Positions 6,579 through 8,522 of a stretch of 8,522 bases of DNA are shown here, one piece after another. The first letter of the stretch is position 1. Each line of letters begins with the position of its first letter. Source of the DNA: Nitrospinaceae bacterium (GTDB taxonomy: Bacteria > Nitrospinota > Nitrospinia > Nitrospinales > VA-1); assembly GCA_029261675.1 (NCBI GenBank), contig JAJDBA010000057.1, forward strand, positions 1 through 8,522. The letters run 5' to 3'. The position numbers were made by a program, and so were the translations under genes. The notes beneath the pieces are model-generated. The model worked only from the letters and a program-made list of their open reading frames with translations, was not told the origin of the DNA and did not search any database.

Positions 6579-7676
6579 GTGCAGCATTTGAAATTCCTCC
6601 TGGTGGAGAATAACCCGACAGACCAGATTGCGGTACAGAGGTTTTTCAAAGGCCAAGAGTGGGACCATGGTTTAGACGTCGCAAGTTCCTACAGTCAGGC
6701 GTTAGAATTATTAGGTTCAACTGCATACGATATTGTTTTGCTAGATTATAATTTAGGTGATGGGACCGGCCTTGAATTGTTATCTGAAATTCATGACACT
6801 CCTATTATTTTTATCTCGGGAAGCAGCACCGAACTAATAATTATTGAAGCGATGAAAGCAGGTGCTTATGATTTTCTTATTAAAGACCACAACCAAAAAT
6901 TCCTGAGCTTGCTTCCTTCGACAATTGAAAAAGTAGTAAAAAGGAAAATAGCCGAGGATAGACTGAAAAAGTATCTTGCTGAATTGGAAAGAAGTAATGA
7001 AGAACTTCGCAGTTTTGCTTTTGTTGCCTCGCACGATTTGAACGAGCCGTTGCGGAAAATCGTTGGGTTTGGTGAGCGCTTAAAAAACAAAACTGAAAAT
7101 CTCGACCCTGAAACAAGTATTTATGCGTCAAAAATGCAGGAATCCGCAATAAGAATGCAAGACATGATTCAAGAGCTTTTGCAGTATTCTCTTGTTTTCG
7201 CCAAAGGTGACCCCTTCCGTTCTATTGATCTCAATAAAGTGGTGAAAGAAGTTTTGGAGGATCTCGAAGTTTCGATTCGAAATTCCAATGGTACTGTGCA
7301 AACAGAACTCTTACCTACTGTAGAGGCCGATCCTACTCAAATGCGGCAGTTGTTTCAAAACTTGATCAGTAACGCAATCAAATTTAAAAAGAAGGAAGAG
7401 GCTCCCAAAATTGAATTGGTCGCCAAGCCGTGCGAAAAAGGTTTATGGGATATTTTTGTAAAAGATAATGGTATCGGTTTCGAATCTCAACACGACAGCA
7501 GTATCTTCCAGCCGTTTTTCCGTTTGCATGGCCGAAACGAATACGAGGGCAGCGGAATTGGTCTAGCCATTTGTAAAAAAATTGTTGATCGGCATCACGG
7601 AAAGATAAAAGCTATCAGTTCGAAAAATGAAGGCTCCACCTTTCAAGTAACTCTACCTACTAAACAAGAACCTTGA
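6579..7676 (+). CDS. receiver-histidine kinase fusion (N-terminal REC, HisKA, HATPase_c)
   Basis: This 365-aa soluble protein has a receiver domain (about 1-120), a helical linker (about 120-140), HisKA with H152 (VASHDLNEPLRK) and HATPase_c with N-box QNLISNA (N261, N265), G1 DNGIG (296-300) and G2 GSGIGL (324-329). Receiver landmarks are D56 (VLLDYNL), S80 (FISGSS) and K102 (LIKD). The acidic pocket reads VENN, so the second, usually Asp, Mg-binding residue is Asn (N11). With no sensor domain, its input is probably phosphorylation of its own receiver, making it a relay kinase controlled by another kinase; this is inference. GTG 6579 is preferred because AGGGA lies 8 nt upstream; a TTG at 6561 overlapping the previous stop would add six residues. 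The kinase core closely resembles that of the PAS-GAF kinase on the other strand. It is the last signalling gene of the operon. Confidence 0.92.
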   Translation: MQHLKFLLVENNPTDQIAVQRFFKGQEWDHGLDVASSYSQALELLGSTAYDIVLLDYNLGDGTGLELLSEIHDTPIIFISGSSTELIIIEAMKAGAYDFLIKDHNQKFLSLLPSTIEKVVKRKIAEDRLKKYLAELERSNEELRSFAFVASHDLNEPLRKIVGFGERLKNKTENLDPETSIYASKMQESAIRMQDMIQELLQYSLVFAKGDPFRSIDLNKVVKEVLEDLEVSIRNSNGTVQTELLPTVEADPTQMRQLFQNLISNAIKFKKKEEAPKIELVAKPCEKGLWDIFVKDNGIGFESQHDSSIFQPFFRLHGRNEYEGSGIGLAICKKIVDRHHGKIKAISSKNEGSTFQVTLPTKQEP

Positions 7677-7716
7677 ATTTCTTCTTTTCTCTCCTCTGAT
7701 TTAATAAAGTACGTTC

Positions 7717-8522
7717 ATGTCAGCGAATCTGAAAAAAAATAGCCTGTTTTGTTTTGGCCTGGGCTTTGCCGCACAAGCTTTAGCAAAAAGAATACAAACG
7801 AAAGAATGGAATGTTTCCGGTACCTGTCGTTCTATGGGTAAAGAGGTTCCGTTAAAAGAGTTGTCTGTGCTTCCGTTTGATGGAACTCATGTGACTGAAG
7901 AAATCCGTAATGCCCTTTCCCAAGCAACCCATTTATTGGTTTCTATTCCGCCACAACCTTCAGGCGATGTGGTTTTGCAAAATTTTTCTTCGCAAATCCT
8001 GGAATGCAAAAACCTTAAATGGATTGGTTATATCTCATCAACCGGAGTCTATGGCGATACTCAAGGGAAATGGGTTGATGAATCTTCGCCTTTGCAACCA
8101 GCAACAGATCTTAATGTAAGGCGTGTGGAAGCTGAAAATGACTGGTTAAAAATAGCACCGGTTATGATTTTCAGGTGCGCGGCAATTTATGGTCCAGGAC
8201 GAAACCTTCTTGTTTCGGTTAAGCAGGGGCGAGCCCGGCGCATTGAAAAGCCGGGACTGGTTTTTTCCCGTATTCATGTGGAAGATTTGGCGCAAACTCT
8301 GGAGGCATCCATAAAAAAACCAAGGCCGGGAGAAATATATAATCTTAGCGATGATGAACCCTCTCCTCCGTCTGAGGCTGTAGAATATGCCTGTAAACTT
8401 TTGAACATCACACCACCTCCTTTAATTCCTTTTGAATCTGCCGAGTTATCAGAGCTAGCACGAGGGTTCTATCAGACCTGCAAACGAGTAGGCAATAAAA
8501 AAATAAAAGAAGAGTTGGGCGT
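7717..8522 (+). CDS. atypical SDR / NAD-dependent epimerase-like protein, YeeZ-type, 3'-truncated by the window edge
   Basis: The frame is open from ATG 7717 to the end of the window, giving 268 complete codons with no stop. It has an N-terminal Rossmann nucleotide-binding motif GLGFAA (14-19, GxGxxA rather than GxGxxG), the SSTGVYG strand (107-113) with WVDE following, an IYGPGR segment (157-162), a family-like IHVEDLA (186-192), and YNLSDDEP (208-215). These match extended/atypical SDR proteins of the YeeZ kind, which bind NAD(P) but whose substrates are mostly unknown. The canonical SDR Tyr-xxx-Lys pair appears replaced by L132 and R136 before VEAE. An in-frame TAA lies 12 bp upstream, so this ATG is the first possible; no strong Shine-Dalgarno is seen. 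It sits 40 bp after the receiver-kinase on the same strand without a visible terminator, so read-through is possible, but a functional link is not implied. Confidence 0.85.
   Translation, partial: MSANLKKNSLFCFGLGFAAQALAKRIQTKEWNVSGTCRSMGKEVPLKELSVLPFDGTHVTEEIRNALSQATHLLVSIPPQPSGDVVLQNFSSQILECKNLKWIGYISSTGVYGDTQGKWVDESSPLQPATDLNVRRVEAENDWLKIAPVMIFRCAAIYGPGRNLLVSVKQGRARRIEKPGLVFSRIHVEDLAQTLEASIKKPRPGEIYNLSDDEPSPPSEAVEYACKLLNITPPPLIPFESAELSELARGFYQTCKRVGNKKIKEELG

Overview
This is an 8.5-kb bacterial window dominated by phosphotransfer signalling genes, flanked by two metabolic or housekeeping genes that are each cut by a window edge. The left edge holds the 3' part of mnmE, the tRNA-modification GTPase. 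The right edge holds the 5' part of an atypical NAD(P)-binding SDR/epimerase-like gene. Between them are five signalling genes in two divergent groups around a 309-bp AT-rich intergenic region.

Leftward group (minus strand, 4237 to 1267): an 838-aa soluble kinase (PAS-GAF-PAS-GAF-HisKA-HATPase) whose stop overlaps the start of a 153-aa single-domain CheY/Rcp1-type response regulator. This pair ends 39 bp from, and convergent with, the end of mnmE. Rightward group (plus strand, 4547 to 7676): a 516-aa membrane-anchored PAS histidine kinase, a 147-aa single-domain receiver, and a 365-aa receiver-HisKA-HATPase protein, tightly spaced and probably one operon. The SDR gene follows 40 bp later on the same strand, with no visible terminator between.

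All three kinases carry the phytochrome-type H-box (SHDL-x-EPLR). Both stand-alone receivers resemble Rcp1, the partner of cyanobacterial phytochrome Cph1. No kinase here shows a recognisable bilin-binding module, so the similarity lies in the transmitter and receiver rather than in light sensing. None of the five proteins has a DNA-binding, cyclic-di-GMP or other output domain. The sequence therefore looks like a five-component phosphotransfer network: two sensory inputs (one cytoplasmic, one at the membrane), three receivers, and an output that must be a protein-protein contact or lie elsewhere in the genome.

The divergent intergenic region carries a nine-C homopolymer, a perfect 13-bp inverted repeat next to a candidate -10 box, and a 12-bp palindrome. 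These could coordinate the two groups, but this is inference.

The organism is a bacterium with Shine-Dalgarno-led genes and moderate-to-low GC by eye. Domain style (many Cph1/Rcp1-like modules, PAS domains with PCxxC) would fit a Gram-negative environmental lineage such as Nitrospinota or a deltaproteobacterium, but taxonomy cannot be fixed from this window. I saw no tRNA, rRNA, CRISPR array, insertion sequence or attachment site.
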